64,000 nt of DNA from SLSG01 sp964477035 (GTDB lineage Bacteria > Bacteroidota > Bacteroidia > Bacteroidales > UBA7960): assembly GCA_964477035.1 (NCBI GenBank), contig CAYZCW010000001.1, forward strand, positions 434,001 to 498,000. Direction: 5' to 3'. This document shows positions 16,763 to 23,870 of this stretch, piece by piece. The translations under genes and the position numbers were made by a program. A model generated the notes under the pieces. That model did no database searches, was not told the origin of the DNA, and saw nothing but the letters and a program-made list of their open reading frames with translations. Every line of letters starts with the position of its first letter. The stretch's first letter is position 1.

Positions 16763-17509
16763 TTAAGGCAGGCGGTGGATGGTTCCCGTACCGGTAATGC
16801 TGGCACTCACGGCCGGGTCTCCCAGGTAAAACACCTGCCCGCTTCCCGTGATCCGCGCATCCAGGTGGCGGCTGGCTTTGAGCCAGGTGCTGCCCGACCC
16901 GCTGATGCGGATTTCGGCATCCCGGCACGCCAGATCCAGGGCATCGAGCGACCCCGAGCCCGTGATGACCCCCTTTTGTGAGTCTGTCTCCCCGGTCAGC
17001 AGGATATTGCCCGACCCGGAGATCCGGCTGCTCACGTAACGGCTGTTGACCATGGCGCTCAGCTGGCCGGAGCCTGATACGTCGAAAGAAAGTTCCTGGG
17101 CAAGCATGGGGTCCTGCACGGTGATTGTGCCGGATCCCGAGAGGCTGACATGATGGAGTGACGGCACCGTGACATATAGGGTGATGTCGTCCAGCCGGCA
17201 ACGGATGCAGCGGTCCTGGTCGATGATGAGCTTACCCCCTGAGACCCTGGTGCGGATGAAGGGCAGCAGGTTGGCGGATGCTTCAATGAGGATGCCCGGC
17301 TCCGGTCCGGTGGTGACAAACGCCTGGGCGTGCAGGCGGAGGTCGAGCCCGTCAAAATCCGGTCCCGTCCTGGCCTCTTCCACAATGGGGCCTTCCGGGC
17401 GCACGCAAGGGAAGTAATCCGGGGCGATGCAGGAGTTCATCCACAGGGCCGCGATCAGGAAAGTGCCCAGGATGATGGGTGTTTTGTTTGCGTCGTTTCT
17501 TGTTTTCAT
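16763..17509 (-). CDS. Head-GIN domain (DUF2807) lipoprotein
   Basis: 248 residues from the ATG at 17509; a second ATG at 17518 would add three residues. The signal peptide ends TFLIAALWMNSC, a lipobox. The DUF2807 beta-helix carries repeated SGSG turns (VSLSGSGTITVQD, VSGSGQLSA, RISGSGNILLTGE, ITGSGSLDALD, RITGSGQVFYLGD). Two Cys lie close together in CIRCRLDD. Function is unknown. It is the third DUF2807 gene within 5 kb but is separated from the others by pheS and the cyclophilin, and is preceded by a small membrane-protein gene. Confidence 0.82.
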   Translation of the reverse strand: MKTRNDANKTPIILGTFLIAALWMNSCIAPDYFPCVRPEGPIVEEARTGPDFDGLDLRLHAQAFVTTGPEPGILIEASANLLPFIRTRVSGGKLIIDQDRCIRCRLDDITLYVTVPSLHHVSLSGSGTITVQDPMLAQELSFDVSGSGQLSAMVNSRYVSSRISGSGNILLTGETDSQKGVITGSGSLDALDLACRDAEIRISGSGSTWLKASRHLDARITGSGQVFYLGDPAVSASITGTGTIHRLP

Positions 17510-17523
17510 GGGTTGCATTACTT

Positions 17524-17781
17524 TTAATAATCTTGTTGGTTGCAAGGCGGACCCGCAGAGAAAGCTTCCGGCACGGTGGGGGGAGACGCCTCCCCGGCAC
17601 ACGGCCTGCCCTCGGCGAACAATACGCTAAGGATCAATGCCACCAGAATAACCAACCGAAGCAGGCCGGCAAGCACGAGCCGTCCCCTTCCTCCCCTGTC
17701 AAAGGAGACCGCCTTGGGCAGCTCGGGGAGGGCGTGCTCCAGGGCGGGGGTGATGCGGATGTGCTGGTCTGTCTGATTCAT
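17524..17781 (-). CDS. Small single-pass membrane protein, unknown
   Basis: 85 residues (MNQTDQHIRITPALEHALPE...). There is one hydrophobic segment (about 44-64, LVLAGLLRLVILVALILSVLF) preceded by basic residues, so the N-terminal 43 residues are predicted cytoplasmic, and the tail is rich in Pro/Ala/Gly. I do not recognise the family. It ends a few bases before the DUF2807 lipoprotein start, which supports a shared operon. The longer upstream extension of the frame (to 17871) is unconvincing. Confidence 0.5.
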   Translation of the reverse strand: MNQTDQHIRITPALEHALPELPKAVSFDRGGRGRLVLAGLLRLVILVALILSVLFAEGRPCAGEASPPTVPEAFSAGPPCNQQDY

Positions 17782-17895
17782 GTCTTTCTGCCGGTTACGG
17801 TACGTTCCGGGAATGGCCAGGATGAAAATCCTTCCTGCCGGGTCCGTGGTCAATGGTTGCGTGTGGCCCAACCCGCCGGACGGGGGTGGTTAATA

Positions 17896-17912
17896 AGTAC
17901 CTATCATATACT
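17896..17912. promoter_or_regulatory. AGTA-N9-TACT dyad upstream of the small membrane gene
   Basis: The 17 bp AGTACCTATCATATACT begin and end with the inverted tetramers AGTA and TACT, within an AT-rich patch about 115 bp before the small membrane-protein start. It may bind a regulator, but the arms are short. Confidence 0.3.
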
Positions 17913-18032
17913 GTACCAAACCGCGATCGTTTGGACGTTTTTTTTAGTGTCCGGGAAATTTTCTGTGGGACAGGCTCCCGGCCAACCGCACAGACCATCG
18001 GGGGTGCCGGGAGCTGTCCGGTCCTGCGCGCC

Positions 18033-19256
18033 CTATTCGTGGCGCACCGCCTCGGCCGGTCGCAGCCGGAGGGCTTTCATGGCGGGGAATACGGAGGTCA
18101 GCAGGGCCGTGGCCACCACCAGGAAAAACAGCGTCATGAAGAAGGAAGGCTCCAGCTGCAGGTAGACCACGGAGGCAAACCCAAGGTCATTCATGGAGTC
18201 GCCCCCGACCACCGAGAGGTCCAGCCCCCGTTCCCCCAGCAGCCGGATGCTCGCCAGGCTGAGCAACACGCCCAGGCCTGCCCCCAGCAGGGTAAGGAAG
18301 CTGGTTTCCAGGATGATCATGCTGAAGATCCTTTTTTTGTTCATGCCCACGGCCATCAGCATGCCCAGTTCACGTATCCTTTCATAGACGGACATCAGCA
18401 TGGTGTTGACCAGCCCGAATGCCAATGCCAGCAGGATAATCACCAGGATGATGACCATCATGGTGCCGCCCATTTCCTGCAGGTAACTCAGTTCGGGAGA
18501 CACTTCCGCCCAGGTCCTGACGCTCAGACCGGGGAATGAAGCCCTGTAGCGCCCGGTGACTTCCTCTACGGCGTCCGGTGTGACGCACAGTATGGCCACT
18601 TCATTGATGCCGGTGCCGTCGCCCAGGTGTCCGAGAAGGTCTGACTGAAGCACATAGACATTGGTCTCGTCCAGGACCGAATTGGCCGTCTGGAAGATTC
18701 CGGCCACCCGGAAGGTGGCCGAGACCAGTTCGCTGTCGATGGACTGAAAAGTAAGGACCACGCGGGACCGCTCCTGCAGCCGGGTCTTTTCGGCCAGGGA
18801 CTGGCCGATCAGGATCTGGTTTCCTGCCTCCATCCCGAAATAACTGCCACCCTTTACGTTTTGGTCCAGCCGGGTGGTCTGTTGCTCCATGTCAGGGTCC
18901 ACCCCGATGATGTTCACCCCCTGGCTCAGGTTGGCCGAAGCCAGCATGCCGTTTACAAGGATCCTGCCCGAATGGGCCTGAATGTCCGGGTCAGATAGGA
19001 GCTGCCGGTTCAGGTCCTCCCAGGCCTCGATCCCGTAACGGATGTTGCTTTCCTTTAAAAACTCCGGGTGGTGTATCTGCACATGGGAAATGTGCTGCTC
19101 GATGGCTGTCTGAAACCTTTGTTCGATCAGTCCAAAAGCAAGGGCCGCGGCGAAAATCCCGCCCCACAATCCGACCATGATGGCAATGACCATCACCAGG
19201 CTTCTCTTGCGGTTGCGCCATACATTTCTCCAGGAGATCTTCAGTATCGTGTTCAT
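18033..19256 (-). CDS. FtsX/MacB-type ABC transporter permease (second of two)
   Basis: 407 residues. An N-terminal helix (about 18-42) follows the typical SWRNVWRNRKRS opening. A large periplasmic MacB-like domain spans about 45-265. Three C-terminal helices contain ILVIILLALAFGLVNTMLMSVYERIRELGMLMAVGMNK, the FtsX signature, and the end reads LRPAEAVRHE. It partners the next permease and the LolD-like ATPase, probably for lipoprotein or small-molecule extrusion. It starts 3 bp after the stop of the preceding permease. Confidence 0.9.
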   Translation of the reverse strand: MNTILKISWRNVWRNRKRSLVMVIAIMVGLWGGIFAAALAFGLIEQRFQTAIEQHISHVQIHHPEFLKESNIRYGIEAWEDLNRQLLSDPDIQAHSGRILVNGMLASANLSQGVNIIGVDPDMEQQTTRLDQNVKGGSYFGMEAGNQILIGQSLAEKTRLQERSRVVLTFQSIDSELVSATFRVAGIFQTANSVLDETNVYVLQSDLLGHLGDGTGINEVAILCVTPDAVEEVTGRYRASFPGLSVRTWAEVSPELSYLQEMGGTMMVIILVIILLALAFGLVNTMLMSVYERIRELGMLMAVGMNKKRIFSMIILETSFLTLLGAGLGVLLSLASIRLLGERGLDLSVVGGDSMNDLGFASVVYLQLEPSFFMTLFFLVVATALLTSVFPAMKALRLRPAEAVRHE

Positions 19257-19259
19257 GGT

Positions 19260-20483
19260 TTATTGTTTTGCGTCGATGACCCGCATGCGGAATATCTTGT
19301 ATACCGGGTAGAGCCCGACCAGCAATGAGATCACCAGGACGATGCGGGCCTGGGTCAGGAATACCACGGGGTCCAGGGAAAAGGGCATGACCGGTTCAAA
19401 CCCGTATTCGATCATGGTCTCAGCCATATCGCCGGTCAGCCGGATGGGGTTGTGGTAGAAATACAACAGGATGGGCAGGGAAACCCCCATGCCGGCCACC
19501 ACCCCGGTCAGGGTGAAGAGGACCGACTCGGTAAAGCAAACCAGCGCCAGCCGGCTTCGTTTCATTCCCAGGGACAGCAGCACACCGAATTCCCGCCTGC
19601 GCTCCAGCATCATGGTGAGGATGGTGCCGAACAGGCCAAAGGTGATGACGACATACAGAATCATGATCATGACCATGGTTCCGGCAATGTCGAACTGCAT
19701 CAGGGCCAACAGGTCCCGGAGCATTTGCTTCCAGGTGAGCACCTGGTACCATTCCGGATCCAGGTCCGCCCCGATGGCCGCCGCCAGCTGTTCGGTATGC
19801 CGGGGATTGTGTGGCATGATGATCAGGGAGGTGAGCCGCTCCCCGGTTCCGAAGAACCATTGCGCTTGCCCGAGCGAAAGGTAAATGGCGTTGTTGTTCA
19901 TCTCGGGAACCTTCAGGTCCACGATGCCCCTGATGCGGTAGTGCCCCGCCGCGGTGGTTCCCTGGAAACCCTGCCCGAGCAGGATGAGGGAGTCCCCCGT
20001 CCCCAGCTTCAGGATGCCGGCAAGTCCTTCGGCGATCAGGATGTCCTTGTCCCCCTTTTCGAGAAAGGATCCATCCACAAGGTCGTCATGCAGGTCGTTC
20101 ATCAGGGATTCCCGCTCGGGGTCTATCCCCGTGACCAGGGCTCCCCGGGTCTGTGCGTCGGTGGCTGCCAGGGCGAAGGACTGGATGCGCGGCACATAGT
20201 AGGCGATGTGGTCTGCGTGCGACTGCAGGACATCTTCCACCTGTTCATCAAAAAGCAGGCTGTTGTCGATCGAGGGCTCCTCTTCATAATAGATGTCCTG
20301 TATCTGGAGGTAGCCCGTGGAATAGCGCACCATGGAGTCGATCATCCGGTTGTAGGAACCCTGTTCCAGGGAATAGAAGATGATGGCCAGCAACACCGCG
20401 AACAACACGCTGCTGATGGTGATCAGGGAGCGTCTTTTGTTGCGCCAGAGGTTTCGCCAGGCCAGGGAGAGGATCATTTTCAT
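19260..20483 (-). CDS. FtsX/MacB-type ABC transporter permease (first of two)
   Basis: 407 residues from the ATG at 20483, chosen because MKMILSLAWRNLWRNKRRS is the standard start; upstream sequence in frame is Pro/Arg-rich and non-coding in character. It has the same topology as its neighbour: one N-terminal helix, a periplasmic domain, three C-terminal helices with TFGLFGTILTMMLERRREFGVLLSLGMK. The two permeases are paralogues and would form the heterodimeric membrane part, as LolC/LolE do. Confidence 0.9.
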   Translation of the reverse strand: MKMILSLAWRNLWRNKRRSLITISSVLFAVLLAIIFYSLEQGSYNRMIDSMVRYSTGYLQIQDIYYEEEPSIDNSLLFDEQVEDVLQSHADHIAYYVPRIQSFALAATDAQTRGALVTGIDPERESLMNDLHDDLVDGSFLEKGDKDILIAEGLAGILKLGTGDSLILLGQGFQGTTAAGHYRIRGIVDLKVPEMNNNAIYLSLGQAQWFFGTGERLTSLIIMPHNPRHTEQLAAAIGADLDPEWYQVLTWKQMLRDLLALMQFDIAGTMVMIMILYVVITFGLFGTILTMMLERRREFGVLLSLGMKRSRLALVCFTESVLFTLTGVVAGMGVSLPILLYFYHNPIRLTGDMAETMIEYGFEPVMPFSLDPVVFLTQARIVLVISLLVGLYPVYKIFRMRVIDAKQ

Positions 20484-20550
20484 GGGTTTTGGTTTTTCGT
20501 TCAGCCGGCCGCCCGGCCTTTGCCCGCCGCGGCTTCGGGTCTTTTGCTGT

Positions 20551-21726
20551 TTAAAATGAATACTGCAGGGACACAAAACAGGAGGATCCGGCTTCCTCAA
20601 AGAGGGATCCCTTTCCCCCGGCAAAGACCTGTCCGACAATCTCCATATCGAGGTTCGTCATGACGGACCAGCTGAGGCTGGGCATGATGAACCCAGCCCC
20701 GATATCCGGCAGGCCCATCAGGGCGAGTCCACCGCCCAGCAGGCTGGAAAACGGATGCTGCACGCTGAGGGTGGCCGCGAATTTGGAGAACATGATGTTG
20801 TCTGCCCTCAGAGGCTGGGTGATCAGGAACACCCCCTCGTCCCGCCTCCCGTATCCCCCGTTGTAAAGGAATTCGGCAACAACAAACGTCCCTGCGGGGA
20901 ACATGTAGTCAAGGCCCGTGGCGGCGACCACATTGCCCCGTGCAACCCCTGTCTCTCCCTCCAGGTCATAAAACCAGGTGGCCTCCCCCTTGAATCCGGC
21001 CATGCCGATGCTGCCTGCCCAGCCCAGGCCCAGGGCGGAGCGGTGGCGGTAATAGCCTGCCAGTACCTGCAGGTCGTACCCTTTATGGTTGGTGGCCCAA
21101 AGCATGGCTGCGGTGCTTTCCCGGGCCTGTTTCGAGGGACTGTAAGCCAGTTCCACCCTGGAGGCGAAGCCGCTATGGTATTGCACCCTGAGGGCGTCGG
21201 TTCCCGGGCGCTCCTCGTAGTCGAAGTCGAAAAAGGAATAATTGTTGAACAAATCGTTGGGGTTGGAGACCAGGTTCACGCCCCAGTTGATCCGTTGACG
21301 CCCCGCACGCACCTGCCAGCTGCCGCCCCGCCAGTCCAGGTATAGCCTGTCGATGTCGCTGTGTCCGATCCATCCGCCCTGGTCCATCCATACCCAGGAA
21401 AGCCTGGCAAAGCCCGGGTCCTGTTCGAGGATTTCTTTGATTCCGGGAATATCCCTGAACTGCTCGTTGTAAAACAGCCTGTTTCGTCCTTCTGCCGCGA
21501 TGTGCAAGCCCCATGGCAGGTCGATTCCGGCATTCAGCCGGTTGGTCATAAAGGCCAGGAAGGATGCATCCCGGAAATCCCGGTCAAACCGGATGGCCGG
21601 CATGCCTTTCACATAACCCCTCAGCACCAGGGGGCTGTCCTGCCTGCCCCCCAGGGCCTCAGACTGCAAAACCAGTAAGGCAAATGCCGTTCCCAGGATC
21701 AGTTTAAGGTGCATACCGGCAATCAT
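20551..21726 (-). CDS. Outer-membrane beta-barrel protein of the exporter operon
   Basis: 391 residues, with a signal peptide (HLKLILGTAFALLVLQSEALG) and many short amphipathic strands ending in SCFVSLQYSF, a typical barrel C-terminus. Landmarks include LYLDWRGGSWQVRAGRQRINWGVN, which resembles DUF1302/alginate-export-like porins. Its ATG overlaps the ATPase stop (ATGA, 21723-21726), so it is translationally coupled to the transporter. It could be the outer-membrane receiver or a structural porin; no TolC features are seen. Confidence 0.75.
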   Translation of the reverse strand: MIAGMHLKLILGTAFALLVLQSEALGGRQDSPLVLRGYVKGMPAIRFDRDFRDASFLAFMTNRLNAGIDLPWGLHIAAEGRNRLFYNEQFRDIPGIKEILEQDPGFARLSWVWMDQGGWIGHSDIDRLYLDWRGGSWQVRAGRQRINWGVNLVSNPNDLFNNYSFFDFDYEERPGTDALRVQYHSGFASRVELAYSPSKQARESTAAMLWATNHKGYDLQVLAGYYRHRSALGLGWAGSIGMAGFKGEATWFYDLEGETGVARGNVVAATGLDYMFPAGTFVVAEFLYNGGYGRRDEGVFLITQPLRADNIMFSKFAATLSVQHPFSSLLGGGLALMGLPDIGAGFIMPSLSWSVMTNLDMEIVGQVFAGGKGSLFEEAGSSCFVSLQYSF

Positions 21727-22433
21727 TTTAAAACGTTGTCCTCCCGCTCAAACGCCTCATCTTTTGCCACCGCACCATCCACCAGGGTGATGACCCTGCT
21801 TGCGCGGTCTATGACCCTCTGATCGTGGGTGGAAAAAATCAGGGTGATCTTCTCTTCCCTGTTCAGCTTCAGCATGATGTCCAGCAGGTTGAATGCCGAT
21901 TCCGTATCCAGGTTCGCGGTGGGTTCGTCTGCCAGTACAAATTTTGGCCTGGAGGCAAGGGCCCGTGCCACGGCCACCCGCTGCTGCTGTCCGCCTGAAA
22001 GCTGGCTGGGCCTTGAATTGATTTTGTCGGACAGGCCTACCTGTTCGAGCATCTCCAGGGAACGTTTCTCCATTTTTTCCCTGGGTTGGTTCTGAAGCAA
22101 CATGATGAAGGAGACGTTTTCCTTGGCGGTCAGGACAGGGATCAGGTTGTACGACTGGAAGATGAAGCCGATGTTCTTCAGGCGGAAGTCGAACAGTTTG
22201 CCCTCCTTCATGCCGGAGATATCCGTGCCGTCGATGAAGACCTTCCCGCCGGTGGGCTTGTCCAGTCCGCCGATCAGGTTCAGGAAGGTTGTCTTGCCGC
22301 TGCCGGAGGGACCGACAATGGCCGTGAACTCGCCCTGGTGAAATGCCAGGCTGACATGATTCACGGCCCGCACCGGGGCCACGCCGCTGTTATACACTTT
22401 GGAAAGATTGCTGGTTTGAATGACAGGCTCCAT
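21723..22433 (-). CDS. LolD/MacB-type ABC transporter ATP-binding protein
   Basis: 236 residues with all ABC motifs: Walker A GPSGSGKT (about 42-49), Q-loop FQSYNLIP, signature LSGGQQQR, Walker B FVLADEPTANLD and the switch STHDQRV. The subfamily drives FtsX-like permeases that do mechanotransmission rather than classical import. It sits between the LolA-like gene (17 bp gap) and the outer-membrane protein gene. Confidence 0.95.
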   Translation of the reverse strand: MEPVIQTSNLSKVYNSGVAPVRAVNHVSLAFHQGEFTAIVGPSGSGKTTFLNLIGGLDKPTGGKVFIDGTDISGMKEGKLFDFRLKNIGFIFQSYNLIPVLTAKENVSFIMLLQNQPREKMEKRSLEMLEQVGLSDKINSRPSQLSGGQQQRVAVARALASRPKFVLADEPTANLDTESAFNLLDIMLKLNREEKITLIFSTHDQRVIDRASRVITLVDGAVAKDEAFEREDNVLK

Positions 22434-22450
22434 GGCTTTAAATATTTGGG

Positions 22451-23194
22451 TTATCTTGCCTCACGAAGGTTTTGCTGGGAAAAGAAGCTTTGTTCCAGGG
22501 AAATACCGAAGTCTGCCTTTTGGGTGGTAAGTATGGTTTTTTGTCCCCTTTTTCCTTCGGGCACAATCTCCCAGACCGTGGGGATCATCTTTCCCCCCAT
22601 TTGTTGCAGTTTCCGGAAATGGATGGTGCTGACCAGGTCTCCGAATTCATCGTAATTCTCCACCTTGACCGGCAGGTCATGCTCCCTGGCGATCCATTGC
22701 AGGACTTTGTCATAGACCACGGGGGCTTCCGGCTTGGGAACCAGCTGAATGACCCAGCAGTCGTGGCCATCGACCGTCTCGGATCCCAGCAGGGTGTGGG
22801 TGTAGTCGTCCACCGTGGACACCCCGCGGACCAGGTCGTCGTTTGTCAGGTCGGAGCCCATCCAGGACTGCGACATCATGGATGGGGGCATTTTTACCGT
22901 GCGGTCGATGTTGGGGACATAGTTCCAGATTTCGTTGCCCCTTTTCAGGAAGGCCGTGCCCTGGTCCCTTGCCGGGGCGGTGACCACGATCAGGGAGTAA
23001 TCATCTCCAAGGCTCCACGACCGGAGTGAAATCTCCCGGGTGTACCGGGGGCGAACCGTTTCCATGGTCATTTCGGCAAACATGGATTCTCCCCGCATGT
23101 TGTCTTCCACCCTGCGGAGAATGCTCCGGGGGTCCTGGGCCTTCAGGCTGCAGGTAACTGAAAACAGCAGGGCGGTGATCAGGATGTGTTTCAT
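22451..23194 (-). CDS. Outer-membrane lipoprotein-sorting protein (LolA-like)
   Basis: 247 residues with a signal peptide cut after SLKA. The LolA/LolB-like fold is suggested by IVVTAPARDQGTAFLKRGNEIWNYVPNIDRTVKMPPSMMSQSW and DGHDCWVIQLVPKPEAP, typical of the family found beside MacB/FtsX exporters. It probably carries a hydrophobic cargo across the periplasm for the adjacent ABC system. A promoter-like region with a GTTC-N10-GAAC element precedes it. Confidence 0.87.
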   Translation of the reverse strand: MKHILITALLFSVTCSLKAQDPRSILRRVEDNMRGESMFAEMTMETVRPRYTREISLRSWSLGDDYSLIVVTAPARDQGTAFLKRGNEIWNYVPNIDRTVKMPPSMMSQSWMGSDLTNDDLVRGVSTVDDYTHTLLGSETVDGHDCWVIQLVPKPEAPVVYDKVLQWIAREHDLPVKVENYDEFGDLVSTIHFRKLQQMGGKMIPTVWEIVPEGKRGQKTILTTQKADFGISLEQSFFSQQNLREAR

Positions 23195-23240
23195 ATTCTT
23201 GGATTTAAACAGGTTATTGTTTCCAGGGGGTGTTTATAAA

Positions 23241-23258
23241 GTTCGGGAATAAAAGAAC
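23241..23258. promoter_or_regulatory. GTTC-N10-GAAC element before the exporter operon (copy B)
   Basis: GTTC, ten bases ending AAAA, then GAAC, starting 47 bp upstream of the LolA-like ATG. It matches the copy before gbsR at 15 of 18 positions and at nearly the same distance from the start codon. A candidate operator for the neighbouring regulator. Confidence 0.5.
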
Positions 23259-23293
23259 CTGAGAAACAAAAAAACAGCAAACAGCGTGCCAGG

Positions 23294-23770
23294 TTATTCC
23301 CCTTTTTCCCCTTTTCGTTGTTCCCATTTTTCAATGATCCTTGGAAATTCGGCCGTCAGCCAATCATAAAATTCAATGGCTTCCCCCAGCCAGCCCGAGG
23401 AAGCGTCCCTCTTATTGCTCCGCAGGGCCAGCCCTTTTGCAAACAATGCCTTCAGCGCCTCCAGTTCATGGGTCCTTTTGTGGATATAATCCCCCCAGTT
23501 CATGTCCGAGGAAAGGGAATAGTAGGTTTTACGGTCTCCGGGCTGGGCGGAAGCCCGGATCAGGCGGGTCTGCAGCAGGGCCCTCACATTGGTGCTGATG
23601 GAGCTTTTGGAGGCCTGCAATACCTGGGTCAGTTCATCGAAACTGACCGCTTCCTTGTCGGTAACCATCAGATAACCAACAATCCGGCCGGCCATGCGGG
23701 TCATGCCGACGCGCTCAAAGAAAATCCCGGACTCTTCGACAAAGCTGCTTCGTTCATTGATCGTTGCCAT
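23294..23770 (-). CDS. GbsR/MarR-type winged-helix transcriptional regulator
   Basis: 158 residues from the ATG at 23770; a GTG directly before it would add one residue. The wHTH occupies about 20-90: GRIVGYLMVTDKEAVSFDELTQVLQASKSSISTNVRALLQ is the helix-turn-helix region, followed by the wing GDRKTYYSLS. A C-terminal helical part should dimerise. GbsR-family proteins often repress osmolyte or efflux genes next to them. It is the first gene of the exporter cluster and probably regulates it. Confidence 0.88.
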   Translation of the reverse strand: MATINERSSFVEESGIFFERVGMTRMAGRIVGYLMVTDKEAVSFDELTQVLQASKSSISTNVRALLQTRLIRASAQPGDRKTYYSLSSDMNWGDYIHKRTHELEALKALFAKGLALRSNKRDASSGWLGEAIEFYDWLTAEFPRIIEKWEQRKGEKGE

Positions 23771-23781
23771 CACAATGTGAT
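23769..23781. promoter_or_regulatory. Palindrome overlapping the gbsR start codon
   Basis: ATCACAATGTGAT is a perfect 6+1+6 inverted repeat covering the start codons of the regulator on the minus strand. It may be an autoregulatory operator or affect translation start. It is not a CRP site, because the half-sites face the other way. Confidence 0.45.
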
Positions 23782-23813
23782 TATTAGGGTGTAAAGTTCT
23801 GTAAATTTTATTA

Positions 23814-23831
23814 GTTCAGCAAGAAAAGAAC
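23814..23831. promoter_or_regulatory. GTTC-N10-GAAC element before gbsR (copy A)
   Basis: GTTC, ten bases ending AAAA, then GAAC, starting 44 bp upstream of the gbsR ATG. It shares 15 of 18 bases with copy B. Together they suggest one regulator controlling both its own gene and the transporter operon. Confidence 0.5.
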
Positions 23832-23870
23832 AAAAAAAGTACATTTTTTTTCTTTCCCCCCGCTTTCTGA

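Noticed and set aside
23769..23781. CRP/FNR-type binding site
   Set aside because: The CRP consensus is TGTGA-N6-TCACA; here the half-sites are inverted (TCACA-N1-TGTGA) with a one-base spacer.
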